Shown: positions 35,984 through 45,217 of the stretch, one piece after another
Layout of the letters: each line of letters starts with the position of its first letter
How positions within the stretch are numbered: the first letter of the stretch is position 1
Assembly (NCBI GenBank): GCA_002798295.1
Contig: NWQT01000014.1
Coordinates: 1 to 64,000 of the forward strand
Origin: Lysobacteraceae bacterium NML07-0707
GTDB lineage: Bacteria > Pseudomonadota > Gammaproteobacteria > Xanthomonadales > Xanthomonadaceae
Length of the DNA stretch: 64,000 nucleotides
Reading direction: 5' to 3'
Program-made: the position numbers and the translations under genes
Notes under the pieces: generated by a model
Databases searched by the model: none
What the model was told of the DNA's origin: nothing
The model's input: the letters and a program-made list of their open reading frames with translations, nothing else

Positions 35984-38424
35984 TGGCAGGCAACGGCACA
36001 GCCATCACCCTGCCTATCGAGGGCATGAGTTGTGCCGCCTGCAGCGCCCGGCTGGAGCGCGTCTTGCAAGCGGTTCCCGGCGTCACCGGCGCCTCGGTGA
36101 ACCTTGCCAGCGCACGCGCCACGGTACAGGGCAACGCCGACCCGCAATCACTGGTTGCAGCCATACAAAAAGCCGGGTTCGACGTCCCCTCATCCACGCA
36201 TGTCCTGCATATTGAAGGCATGAGCTGCGCTGCCTGCAGCACCCGGCTGGAGCGCGTCCTGCAAGCCGTCCCCGGGGTGAGTGCAGCATCAGTCAACCTT
36301 GCCAGCGCACGTGCCACGGTACAGGGGCATGCCAGCCCGCCGTCATTGCTGCAAGCCGTGGAGAAGGCTGGTTTTTCTGCCCGGCTGGCGCAAGACAGGC
36401 AAGCCGATGAAGCCGCCCAGCAGGCGCAGCAGCAACGCCAAAAGCAGCAGCTGCGACGCGATTTACTCATCGCCGCCAGCCTGACCTTGCCGGTGTTTGT
36501 GCTGGAAATGGGCGGCCATCTGCTGCCGCCTTTCCACCATTGGCTGATGGCAACATTCGGTCAGCAAAACCTGTGGTATCTGCAATGCCTGCTGACCACC
36601 CTGGTCTTGCTGATTCCCGGGCGGCATTTTTACCGGCATGGCCTGCCAGCCCTTTGGCGGGCTGCGCCGGACATGAACTCGCTGGTAGTGCTGGGCACGA
36701 CTTCGGCCTGGCTGTATTCGCTGATCGCCACTTTCTGGCCAGGCCTGCTGCCTGATGGCACGGTCAATGTCTATTACGAAGCGGCAGCGGTCATCATCAC
36801 CCTGATTTTGCTTGGCCGCTTTCTTGAAGCCCGCGCCAAAGGCCGCACTTCGCAAGCCATCAGCCGCCTGATTGGCCTGCAACCCAAGACCGCCCGCGTA
36901 TTGCGCGAGGGCAAGCTGCACGATCTTCCCGTCGCCGAAGTCGTCAGTGGCGACCTGCTGCAGGTGCGCCCCGGTGAGCGCCTGCCGGTGGATGGCGTGG
37001 TTGTGGAAGGCCAGAGCTTGGTCGATGAGTCGATGCTGAGCGGCGAGCCCGTGCCAGTGGCCAAATCCCCCGGCAGCGCCGTGATTGGCGGTACGGTCAA
37101 CCAACAGGGCGCGCTGACCCTGCGCGCCACCACCGTCGGCAGCCAAAGCGTGCTTGCGCAAATCATCGCCCTGGTGGAGCAGGCACAGGCAGGCAAGCTG
37201 CCGATTCAGGCACTGGTGGACAAGGTCACGCGCTGGTTCGTGCCTGCGGTGATATTGGCCGCAGTGCTGACTTTCTGCCTCTGGCTGTGGCTGGCGCCCG
37301 CACCGGCCTTGAGCCTGGCGCTGGTCAATGCGGTGGCCGTGTTGATTGTCGCCTGCCCCTGCGCCATGGGGCTGGCCACACCGACTTCCATCATGGTCGG
37401 AACCGGCCGCGCAGCCGAGCTTGGCCTGTTGTTTGCCAAGGGCGAAGCCCTGCAATCATTGAAAGACGCGCGCATCATCGCCCTGGACAAAACCGGCACG
37501 CTCACCCTCGGCAAGCCGGTACTGACCCATCTTGAAGTGGCCGCAGGCTTTGAAGAAACTGCCGTTTTGCAGCTGCTTGCCGCAGCGGAATCACAATCCG
37601 AGCACCCGCTGGCGCATGCCATCGTCGAAGCGGCCAGGGCGCAAAACCTTGAACTGCCCGAAGTCGAGGATTTTCAATCCATCACCGGCATGGGCATCCG
37701 TGCGCAGGTGGCAGGCCGGCAAGTGGACATCGGCGCAGACCGGCATATGCAGGCACTGGGGCTGGAAATTGGCCGCTTTGCCGACAGCAGCGCGCGTCTT
37801 GCCCGCGAAGGCCAGTCGCCGATGTATGCCGCGGTCGATGGCCAACTTGCCGCACTCATCGCCGTGGCTGACCCGATCAAACCCGATACCCCGGCAGCGA
37901 TTGCCGCCCTGCATGCCCAGGGGCTGAAAGTGGCGATGGTGACCGGCGACAACCGCCATACCGCCGAGGCTATCGCCCATCTGTTGGGAATCGAGGAAGT
38001 CATCGCCGAGGTATTGCCGCAAGGCAAGGTCGAAGCAGTCAAACAGCTCAAAGCCCGCCACGGCACCCTGGCCTTTGTCGGCGATGGCATCAACGACGCC
38101 CCGGCACTGGCCGAAGCCGATGTCGGCATCGCCATCGGCAGCGGTACCGACATCGCCATGGAAGCGGCCGACCTGGTATTGATGTCCGGCAGCCTCAAGG
38201 GCGTGCATGATGCCATCGCCCTCTCCCGCGCCACCTTGCGCAATATCCGCCAGAACCTGTTTTGGGCCTTTGCCTACAACACCGCGCTGATTCCGCTGGC
38301 TGCCGGATTGCTGTATCCAATCAACGGCCGCCTGCTCTCCCCGGTTTTTGCTGCCGGCGCGATGGCACTCTCCAGCATATTCGTGCTTGGCAACGCCCTG
38401 CGCCTGCGCCGCTTCACGCCTTGA
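35983..38424 (+). CDS. copA: Copper-exporting P1B-type ATPase
   Basis: An 813-aa inner-membrane pump for Cu(I). Two N-terminal heavy-metal-associated domains carry MSCAAC (Cys17/Cys20 and Cys82/Cys85). The two domains are strikingly similar to each other, suggesting recent internal duplication. Later come the ion-channel CPC at 458-460 ([12 protein letters not shown]), phosphorylation loop DKTGTLTLG (Asp502), SEHPLAHAI and [16 protein letters not shown]. It is convergent with copZ with one base between the stop codons. Confidence 0.97.
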   Translation: MAGNGTAITLPIEGMSCAACSARLERVLQAVPGVTGASVNLASARATVQGNADPQSLVAAIQKAGFDVPSSTHVLHIEGMSCAACSTRLERVLQAVPGVSAASVNLASARATVQGHASPPSLLQAVEKAGFSARLAQDRQADEAAQQAQQQRQKQQLRRDLLIAASLTLPVFVLEMGGHLLPPFHHWLMATFGQQNLWYLQCLLTTLVLLIPGRHFYRHGLPALWRAAPDMNSLVVLGTTSAWLYSLIATFWPGLLPDGTVNVYYEAAAVIITLILLGRFLEARAKGRTSQAISRLIGLQPKTARVLREGKLHDLPVAEVVSGDLLQVRPGERLPVDGVVVEGQSLVDESMLSGEPVPVAKSPGSAVIGGTVNQQGALTLRATTVGSQSVLAQIIALVEQAQAGKLPIQALVDKVTRWFVPAVILAAVLTFCLWLWLAPAPALSLALVNAVAVLIVACPCAMGLATPTSIMVGTGRAAELGLLFAKGEALQSLKDARIIALDKTGTLTLGKPVLTHLEVAAGFEETAVLQLLAAAESQSEHPLAHAIVEAARAQNLELPEVEDFQSITGMGIRAQVAGRQVDIGADRHMQALGLEIGRFADSSARLAREGQSPMYAAVDGQLAALIAVADPIKPDTPAAIAALHAQGLKVAMVTGDNRHTAEAIAHLLGIEEVIAEVLPQGKVEAVKQLKARHGTLAFVGDGINDAPALAEADVGIAIGSGTDIAMEAADLVLMSGSLKGVHDAIALSRATLRNIRQNLFWAFAYNTALIPLAAGLLYPINGRLLSPVFAAGAMALSSIFVLGNALRLRRFTP

Positions 38425-38425
38425 G

Positions 38426-38620
38426 TCACAAAGCTTTGGGCGGAAAGCCCGCGTCTTGCAGCGCCTTCATGATCTGCGCTTTGTCGGCGCTTGTTTGCAC
38501 GCTGATTTGACGCGCCCCCAAATCCGCCTCAACAACCGCTTGGGCATCCACGGCCGCTATCGCCTTTTCTATGCTGCGCACACAGGCGCCACAGCTCATA
38601 TCGTCAATCTGGAATCGCAT
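38426..38620 (-). CDS. copZ: Copper chaperone (HMA domain)
   Basis: A 64-aa single heavy-metal-associated domain with MSCGAC (Cys10/Cys13), a beta-alpha-beta-beta-alpha-beta sized protein. It likely delivers Cu(I) to CopA. The start MRFQIDDMSCGAC at 38620 is preferred over a GTG-type extension. Transcribed towards copA, so the pair is convergent and has separate promoters. I see no clear CueR-type dyad in the 134 bp upstream. Confidence 0.93.
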   Translation of the reverse strand: MRFQIDDMSCGACVRSIEKAIAAVDAQAVVEADLGARQISVQTSADKAQIMKALQDAGFPPKAL

Positions 38621-38754
38621 GGCTCTTCTCCACTGTGTTGTCAGATACAAGTTTAATGGCTAGACAAAACACATCATTGCGTTCTGATTATCGCCAAGGG
38701 GCAAGCTACGCACGGTTTTTTCCATATACAGAAAAACAAGGCCTGCACACAAAG
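38621..38754. other. AT-rich boundary between copZ and the surface-polymer locus
   Basis: Must contain the copZ promoter and the transcription end of the long minus-strand operon. A run of T after short self-complementary sequence is present but no strong hairpin is seen. Composition drops here relative to the copA side. Confidence 0.35.
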
Positions 38755-39408
38755 CTATTTGGTAATACGGATAGCGACCTGTACCCATTCAGTACGCCAG
38801 AGATATTCAAATTCCCGACCATACTCTCTGCACCAATCCAACAAGGCACGATGCTCGTCGTCACTAAATTCTTTCTCCAGAATCATGAAATATTCATCGA
38901 ATAAAATGATGGTTCCTGGCACGATATGCGCATTCAGTGCATCCAGCGCATCCCGGGTGGAACTGTAAAGATCTGCATCCACATGGATAAATGCCAGCGG
39001 CTCCTGTAGCTCTTGCGCCAAAAGCGGCACCGTATCCTTGAACCAACCTGGAATCACATAAATATCTGGCGAATCAAACACCGGAATTTCATCCGGAAGC
39101 ATTGAAAATGCCCCTTTTTTCCAGATACCCACCCAGTCTTCCGGCAAGCCTTTGAAGCTATCCAGAAGATAAAGTTTCCGACCACCGAACAAAAATTTGG
39201 ACAAAAACCGGGCACAACGTCCTCTGTAAACCCCTAGCTCAATAAATGCACCTGGCAGGCTAACCTCTTCAACTGCCTTGTAAAGCGAAATCAGCTTGTA
39301 GCTGTACCAGGGATCCTTTCTGTCGTAAAGCGCAGGAACATGAATAACCCGAATATCCGGAAACAGTCGCCTCAACGCCTCTTGCCTGTATTCAGCAATT
39401 GCACTCAC
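38755..39408 (-). CDS. TylF/MycF-family SAM-dependent O-methyltransferase-like protein
   Basis: A 217-aa class I methyltransferase: FIELGVYRGRCARFLSKFL (motif I), LLDSFKGLPEDW, FIHVDADLYSSTRDALDAL (metal/catalytic Asp) and GTIILFDEYF. These are the landmarks of macrocin-O-methyltransferase-like sugar methylases. In this context it probably methylates a sugar or caps the glycan chain. It is the last gene of the seven-gene minus-strand run, 3 bp after the preceding stop. Confidence 0.85.
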   Translation of the reverse strand: MSAIAEYRQEALRRLFPDIRVIHVPALYDRKDPWYSYKLISLYKAVEEVSLPGAFIELGVYRGRCARFLSKFLFGGRKLYLLDSFKGLPEDWVGIWKKGAFSMLPDEIPVFDSPDIYVIPGWFKDTVPLLAQELQEPLAFIHVDADLYSSTRDALDALNAHIVPGTIILFDEYFMILEKEFSDDEHRALLDWCREYGREFEYLWRTEWVQVAIRITK

Positions 39409-39411
39409 AGG

Positions 39412-40443
39412 TCACATCTCATGAGAAATCAGTCTTTTCCATGGCGCCTCTGGAGCCACCCCATAAAACATGGCATTAATCAACATCGTCACCAAATTCA
39501 CAGTATTTAGTCCTACATCTGGATGACTCTTGATCCCGCGATGACGCACATTCCATAGCCCAACCCCACTTGGCACCCCTGCCGTCACAATAGAGGCAAA
39601 ACAAGGAGATTGCAGCGAAGTCAATACATATCCCCTGCTATCACCTTCTGCCGAAAGTATCAGTTTGCGAAATTTATCCATCTTTCTCACGGGAAAAGTA
39701 CCAATCGTAAAATGACTATCCCTGTGAATTGTCTCGTGATACATATCCGAAACAATTGGATCAACGGCGATAAACCCCACTCCCATTGAAACCCCATGAT
39801 AGAAAGCTCCGGTTCCCCCTTTACTTCCACCATAAAAAACAAACTTGTCAAGCCCCACACCAAGCCGATCGGAAACATGGCCAATAAGCGCACGTATTTT
39901 TCTCTCGCGATCAAGATCAAAGTTATTGTTCAGGTAAAAACTTCCAACCACCCCGCCAATATCAGAAATCCTCAAAACCGCAACATCATAGGGGATAAAT
40001 TTAGAAATGGACTTGAAGTTTCCAAAGAAGCATCTACGCTGAATACTGGCATTGTAAGGAAAATCAGCCACACTGGAAAAAACAACCAAGACCCGACCCG
40101 GCTTCACTCCCAGCGGCATCTGCAACTTGTAATACAGCCCACCAAAAAATTCACCATCAATATATTCAGAAAAAGCTTCTTCATGTCCTCCCCACAAAAA
40201 AGAAGAAACCCCATCACGATGTTTCACCATGTAATAACCAAGATTACTAAGCGCCACCACCAAAGCCTTGGCCGACACATCATTACGTGCAAGCCCATAT
40301 AAATTATGGTTCAACTTTACTTCTGAATTTGCCCCATGCGCAGACTTATCAACATCGAGGCGATCAACCCCATTAAGTCTAAACTTCAGCTCCAACTCAC
40401 TGACCCCAGCCAATTCTGAATAAGATACTCGCATAGAATCCAT
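39412..40443 (-). CDS. Alpha/beta-hydrolase-like capsule-locus protein (possibly XcbB/CpsF-like)
   Basis: A 343-aa protein. The central KFVFYGGSKGGTGAFYHGVS has the G-x-S-x-G nucleophile elbow of alpha/beta hydrolases. A preceding strand (LVVFSSVADF) and a C-terminal histidine-containing segment (VRHRGIKSHPDVG) could complete a triad. Proteins of this appearance occur in capsule loci (XcbB/CpsF-type) and in accessory Sec Asp2-like proteins, where acetyl transfer or hydrolysis has been suggested. The exact family and reaction are uncertain. AT-rich and embedded in the glycerol-phosphate polymer operon, 4 bp after the giant enzyme gene. Confidence 0.6.
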   Translation of the reverse strand: MDSMRVSYSELAGVSELELKFRLNGVDRLDVDKSAHGANSEVKLNHNLYGLARNDVSAKALVVALSNLGYYMVKHRDGVSSFLWGGHEEAFSEYIDGEFFGGLYYKLQMPLGVKPGRVLVVFSSVADFPYNASIQRRCFFGNFKSISKFIPYDVAVLRISDIGGVVGSFYLNNNFDLDRERKIRALIGHVSDRLGVGLDKFVFYGGSKGGTGAFYHGVSMGVGFIAVDPIVSDMYHETIHRDSHFTIGTFPVRKMDKFRKLILSAEGDSRGYVLTSLQSPCFASIVTAGVPSGVGLWNVRHRGIKSHPDVGLNTVNLVTMLINAMFYGVAPEAPWKRLISHEM

Positions 40444-40447
40444 GGCA

Positions 40448-43400
40448 TCACCCCAAGATCTTCATGAATGAATCAAGCGCATTCCTCTGATAGCTATCTG
40501 CATCGAACTGCCCTGCATAGAAGCCATTCTCAATGCAATCTATCATTGCATTGGCCAGTCCATCATCACTGTTTTCAACCAGCTTTCCATAACGCCCCTC
40601 CAAAACACCACGATTGCCATCAATATCAGTGGCAATAATCGCCTTACCCAAAGTCATCGCCTCCAGCAGCACCATCGGCTGCCCCTCATGGTTGGAAGAG
40701 AGCACAAAGCAATTGGCCGCCTTTACCACCGGGAATGGATTCATCCTCAAACCCGCAAAAAACACGTGATGACGCAAGCCGAGTTCATCCACAAGCATTT
40801 CAAGGTCATTTCTGAGCATCCCATCTCCCATGACAATCAGTCTTGCCTGATCATGAACCCTCACAACCTTCGAAAAGGCTCGCAGCAGTTTAGCATGATC
40901 TTTTTCAAGCGACAAACGACCAGAAATAACAAAAACAGCGCCCCCAGCCAACCAGGGTTTCATATCCTCATCTACTTCGCCATCAGCCTTCGAGTGGATA
41001 CTTGAAAAATCGATAATATTTTCGCAACCAATGAACTTCTCCTTGTCCAAGCTATAGCGCCAAGAAAGGTTTGACATGTTTACATCAGACATTCTTTCAG
41101 ACACCGAGACAAGGAAATCATATTTGTGAATGAAATTGAAAACCCCCTCAAGATAAGGAAGTTTTTTCCGATGCTCCGCCCAAAGGTCACTATGGAAATA
41201 CATCAACTTCCTGACATTCCCAGGCGCAACCCCTAGCAAATTGCATGTAACCGCATTGTAACCTTCAAAATTCACTACTGCATCGTGTTTCATGTCACCA
41301 AAAACACGACGGTACTCCCATGCATAAGCCGAAGTAAGCACATCAAGCATTTCAGGCGACTCCAGCTTGCGCTTGCTGCTAAAACGATTTGTAATCCAAA
41401 TCTCCTCCGGAGTCATTACCATTCGCCCTATTCGCGCAATTTTCTTTACACTCTCCGGCATTGCCTCAAATTTTTCCACCCTTACCGGATCAATCATCAC
41501 CTTGTCAGGCTCGAAAAGCATTGAAATTTGCAGATTTTCCTCACTCTCCAATACGGTCAACAAATTCAAGCAGGATGCCGTAATTCCATTAGCTGGAAAC
41601 AAGCCATTGTAAAAAATTACCGAGCGTCGCGCATCGTCATAACGGCTAACCAAATGTGAATTATCGTCATGAAAGAAAAACTCGACTACACGCTCAGTGG
41701 CAGCACCATCTTCGAACGAGCAAAACTTTGCATGGGCCTCTTCATAGCGCTGCCGCTGCTCGATATCCACTTCACCAGCAAGCGCTGCATTGATTTGTTC
41801 TCGAACCCCGGCAGCAGTCAACTCTATGACTCCGGGAAAACCTTCCTCACCGAAATACATGCCCCGGCCAGCGGCATATTCCTCAAAATCATAGGCATAA
41901 TGGATGATTGGGCGTCCTGTAGGGATAAAGTCGAAGAATATGCTTGAGTAGTCCGTCACCAGCACATCCACGCAAGCGAGCAGTTCGCAGGTATCAATAT
42001 GCTGTGGAACGGTGGCAACCAGCTCCTCCATTCCCTCCAGTGCCGATTCCATGAAGTGATGCCCGCGGAAAATCAGCTGATAACCGGCATCCGACATGGC
42101 CTCGATATCCGCAAAAAGCTTATCCTTGTCAACACTGGGCTTTCCATGTCCGCCTCGCCAAGTGGGCGCATACAACACAATTGGCCTGCCATCTTCCAAG
42201 CCCATCTCTTTTGCCAGCACCCTGCGTTTATCCCCGCAATCGTCAAACACTGCATCGATACGAGGATAGCCAGTCTCAGCCAGTTTTCCGGAATAAATTC
42301 CGGCAATATCGTTATCGTTGAACAGCGCATCACTGGTATGCGCATTGGGGCTGATGACATGCGTTGCATGCAAAAAATTGCGTGTTATATTGCCATGCGC
42401 CATCGGCTCATTTTGCATTCTTTTCCCAAGATACTTGAGTGGCGTGCCATGCCAAGTGTTCAAGTACTTTTGCTCCTCGCGACGACTGAACCAGTATGGG
42501 AAAGTCACATTGTTGATCAAGTACTCTGCCGTTGCCAAATAACGCCGGTAGGCATCACTTTCGCGCGGAATGAAAATCACATTCGGATGCCCCAACCATT
42601 CTTCCGGAACCCCGGAAATATCATTGATGACCCAAACATGCTGCCAGCCATCGAAACGCGAATCGGCCACAATTTTCTTGAAGATGGCATACGGGTTGCA
42701 CGACATCGAGGCGCCAAGATAGCTCTCGTAAAATACGCTATTCTTCTGCACGGGCAGCGTATCCCAATACTCGCGGTACTCCATCAACGCCTTGACCGTT
42801 TTGTCCTTTTCGTATGCCGTGAAATCTACCCCATAAGCGCGTTTCAATATTCTTGCATTGCGGAAAGACTGACAGGCAGCCTCCCACTCCCCCAGCTCCA
42901 TCAGGCAAGTTGCCAGCTGAAAATGCCAAGCGCTCACATGACTGGCACTACGTTCAATCGCATAACGATATGCCGCAATTGCCACATTCCACTTACTTTC
43001 CAACTCGTATTTCTTGGCGAATTGAACTACCGATTCCGATGAAGGCATCTTGCCTGCGATCAACCTGTAGAAAAGTTGCGGCTCATCACCAACAACTATT
43101 CCATCCGGATCATTAATTTCACAAATCTCTTCTTGTACTTCATCAGGCGACTCAATCGTTTGCGCAAGTTCCATTTCGCGCTCTCTTTTAAATTCTAGAT
43201 AACGTTGTTTTTCAGAAAGACTGTAAATTTTCGCCGCTTGCTCAAATTCACCTATTTCATGCAAGCAATATCCTGCTCGGTAAGCCCAGTAGGGCTTGTG
43301 CGCCTTGTCAATAAGCACGGCATTAAGATAAGCATCCGCTGCATCCCGCCACATCTCCTGTCTTTCAAGAACAAAGCCACGCCGGTAATGCCAATACGAA

Positions 43401-44812
43401 CTTTCAGGGTCAAGCAGCAACCCATTAGTATAGGCCTGCTCTGCTTCTTTCCATTGATAGCAGCGATCTAGCGCCATACCCATCTTAAAATATAATCCCG
43501 AGTCAAATGCCTCATGACGCAGCCTTTTTTCATAGGCCTCAGCAGCTTCTTTCCATTGACCTCGGTTCTGATGAAAAACCCCGACACCAAACTTTTCAGC
43601 TTCCAGTTTTTTTCCTTTTTTGATTGCCGCAGCATAGGCCTTTTCTGCCTTAGCGCCACGTCCTGCACGCTCCAACATGTTGCCAAACCGATATTCCCAA
43701 ACCCCATCTTTTGAGGGCTTGAGCTCAAGCGCACGCGCCATGGGTGCAATGGCCAAATCAGGATTGCCCATTCGATCCTGAAAATCTGCAAGACGGAAGT
43801 AGAAGTCCGCATTCTCAGGGTCAAGCGCAATTGCATCACTTAGCACATCAGCAGCCTGCCAAAGCCGCCCCTGCTTCTCCATCGCATTGACAAGAAAAAT
43901 TTTGTACTCAAGATTATCCGGCTCAAAACGTAGCAAGAAATTTATGGCCTCCTCAGCCGCTCCCCAGATAGCGTTTTTTACCGAATAAATATAAGCTGCA
44001 AAGACCTGCTGACGAGCATCTTCACCCAGCTGCAACAAGAGCTTGATCAGAGCGGAAGAAAATATACCGATCTCCCTGGCGGAAAGCTTCCCCACAGGAC
44101 GAATCAGCAGTTGCCTGGATTCGTCTGTCGCCAAGTTTTTGATGACACTTATTGGATCCCCCCCCTTGCTCATTACCCAGGCCCATACCATATCGATTTT
44201 TTTTGAGGGGTCACGTAACTCATGAACCCCATATTGGCAGAAATGAAGAAAGGGATTAAATTTACTGGCCTTGACATCCTGATTATTTTCAAGATAGTAG
44301 TCTGAATCGAACCATGCATTAGGACTATTCTTTGTACTCCGCCCTTGATCAAGATAATGCCTCAATGGCTCAACCTCCTCCCATTCCTCAAACTGGGATT
44401 TATAGTGAGCCTCGTCAAAAAGACCAGTCTCACTGACCACTTTCCAATCGGAACCTAAAAATTCCTCCAAAAATATAGCTGTACTACGGGACTTTTCTTC
44501 ATTAATTTCTTTTTGCTTCCTGCAAAAATGAATAAAGGGATGCTCCCCCGTATCTGCAATTTCCGGATTAGCCTCAACATAAGCAGCCGAATCGAACTCT
44601 GGGATCGGACTTCTCCCCTCTGCATATCCATATCGAACATAATGCTCCACTGGATCCATTTTGCTCTTTGCCACATCCGGGTATCGCGAAAGGTAATCCT
44701 GCTCATCAAAAAAACCAAAGAATTTTATTTTTTCAACTTCCGCATTGATATTCTTTCCGGCCATTCCAGCAAAACCATCCATGCCAGCAATTTTCTTAAA
44801 AATACCTTTCAT
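40448..44812 (-). CDS. Giant multidomain enzyme: repeats + TPR + TagF-like CDP-glycerol phosphotransferase + GT4 glycosyltransferase
   Basis: A 1454-aa, apparently cytosolic or membrane-associated protein. Residues about 30-215 hold four copies of the FD..YL...YPDV...P..HY...G repeat. About 250-570 is a TPR superhelix (WEYRFGNMLERAGRGAKAEK, YWHYRRGFVLERQEMWRDAA). About 690-1020 is a TagF-type domain (NTWHGTPLKYLGKRM near 784; VLVTDYSSIFFDFIPTGRP near 952). About 1065-1454 is a GT4 glycosyltransferase (FVISGRLSLEKDHAKLLRAF, LSSNHEGQPMVLLEAMTLGK). Probably alternates glycerol-phosphate and sugar addition to a surface polymer. Confidence 0.88.
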   Translation of the reverse strand: MKGIFKKIAGMDGFAGMAGKNINAEVEKIKFFGFFDEQDYLSRYPDVAKSKMDPVEHYVRYGYAEGRSPIPEFDSAAYVEANPEIADTGEHPFIHFCRKQKEINEEKSRSTAIFLEEFLGSDWKVVSETGLFDEAHYKSQFEEWEEVEPLRHYLDQGRSTKNSPNAWFDSDYYLENNQDVKASKFNPFLHFCQYGVHELRDPSKKIDMVWAWVMSKGGDPISVIKNLATDESRQLLIRPVGKLSAREIGIFSSALIKLLLQLGEDARQQVFAAYIYSVKNAIWGAAEEAINFLLRFEPDNLEYKIFLVNAMEKQGRLWQAADVLSDAIALDPENADFYFRLADFQDRMGNPDLAIAPMARALELKPSKDGVWEYRFGNMLERAGRGAKAEKAYAAAIKKGKKLEAEKFGVGVFHQNRGQWKEAAEAYEKRLRHEAFDSGLYFKMGMALDRCYQWKEAEQAYTNGLLLDPESSYWHYRRGFVLERQEMWRDAADAYLNAVLIDKAHKPYWAYRAGYCLHEIGEFEQAAKIYSLSEKQRYLEFKREREMELAQTIESPDEVQEEICEINDPDGIVVGDEPQLFYRLIAGKMPSSESVVQFAKKYELESKWNVAIAAYRYAIERSASHVSAWHFQLATCLMELGEWEAACQSFRNARILKRAYGVDFTAYEKDKTVKALMEYREYWDTLPVQKNSVFYESYLGASMSCNPYAIFKKIVADSRFDGWQHVWVINDISGVPEEWLGHPNVIFIPRESDAYRRYLATAEYLINNVTFPYWFSRREEQKYLNTWHGTPLKYLGKRMQNEPMAHGNITRNFLHATHVISPNAHTSDALFNDNDIAGIYSGKLAETGYPRIDAVFDDCGDKRRVLAKEMGLEDGRPIVLYAPTWRGGHGKPSVDKDKLFADIEAMSDAGYQLIFRGHHFMESALEGMEELVATVPQHIDTCELLACVDVLVTDYSSIFFDFIPTGRPIIHYAYDFEEYAAGRGMYFGEEGFPGVIELTAAGVREQINAALAGEVDIEQRQRYEEAHAKFCSFEDGAATERVVEFFFHDDNSHLVSRYDDARRSVIFYNGLFPANGITASCLNLLTVLESEENLQISMLFEPDKVMIDPVRVEKFEAMPESVKKIARIGRMVMTPEEIWITNRFSSKRKLESPEMLDVLTSAYAWEYRRVFGDMKHDAVVNFEGYNAVTCNLLGVAPGNVRKLMYFHSDLWAEHRKKLPYLEGVFNFIHKYDFLVSVSERMSDVNMSNLSWRYSLDKEKFIGCENIIDFSSIHSKADGEVDEDMKPWLAGGAVFVISGRLSLEKDHAKLLRAFSKVVRVHDQARLIVMGDGMLRNDLEMLVDELGLRHHVFFAGLRMNPFPVVKAANCFVLSSNHEGQPMVLLEAMTLGKAIIATDIDGNRGVLEGRYGKLVENSDDGLANAMIDCIENGFYAGQFDADSYQRNALDSFMKILG

Positions 44813-44830
44813 TTAAAAAATCCACCAATT

Positions 44831-45217
44831 TTAATTACCAAGCGTCTGCTTTATTTCCGTCGTCGAAATGCCTTCTGTTCGACTCAAATAAACAACTTCA
44901 CAATACTCTGAAATAAAATCAAACTTTCCTTTCCAGTCATCACCCATCACAAATATCGACGCTCCGTATTTGGCAATATCCGATATTTTTTGTTCCCAGT
45001 TATTCTCTGGAAACACCTCATCCACATAGCGAATAGCCTCAAGCACCACTTTCCTGTTTGCATAGTTCAGCAGGGAAGACTTGTGCTTACCCCTGTTGAA
45101 TTCATCAGACGACAACCCTACAACCAACCGATCTCCCAATGCTCTGGCTCGACGCAACAAATTGATATGCCCGAAATGCAAAATATCAAAAGTTCCATAT
45201 GTAATTACAGTTTTCAT
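44831..45217 (-). CDS. tagD: Glycerol-3-phosphate cytidylyltransferase
   Basis: Forms CDP-glycerol from CTP and sn-glycerol-3-phosphate. The 128-aa nucleotidyltransferase has GTFDILHFGHINLLRRA with His14/His17 (HxGH) and the C-terminal RTEGISTTEIK, the RTEGISTT signature of TagD/GCT. Start MKTVITYGTFD overlaps the stop of the upstream giant gene by 4 nt (ATGA). Its presence between the two TagF-domain proteins is the best evidence that the polymer contains glycerol phosphate. Confidence 0.93.
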   Translation of the reverse strand: MKTVITYGTFDILHFGHINLLRRARALGDRLVVGLSSDEFNRGKHKSSLLNYANRKVVLEAIRYVDEVFPENNWEQKISDIAKYGASIFVMGDDWKGKFDFISEYCEVVYLSRTEGISTTEIKQTLGN

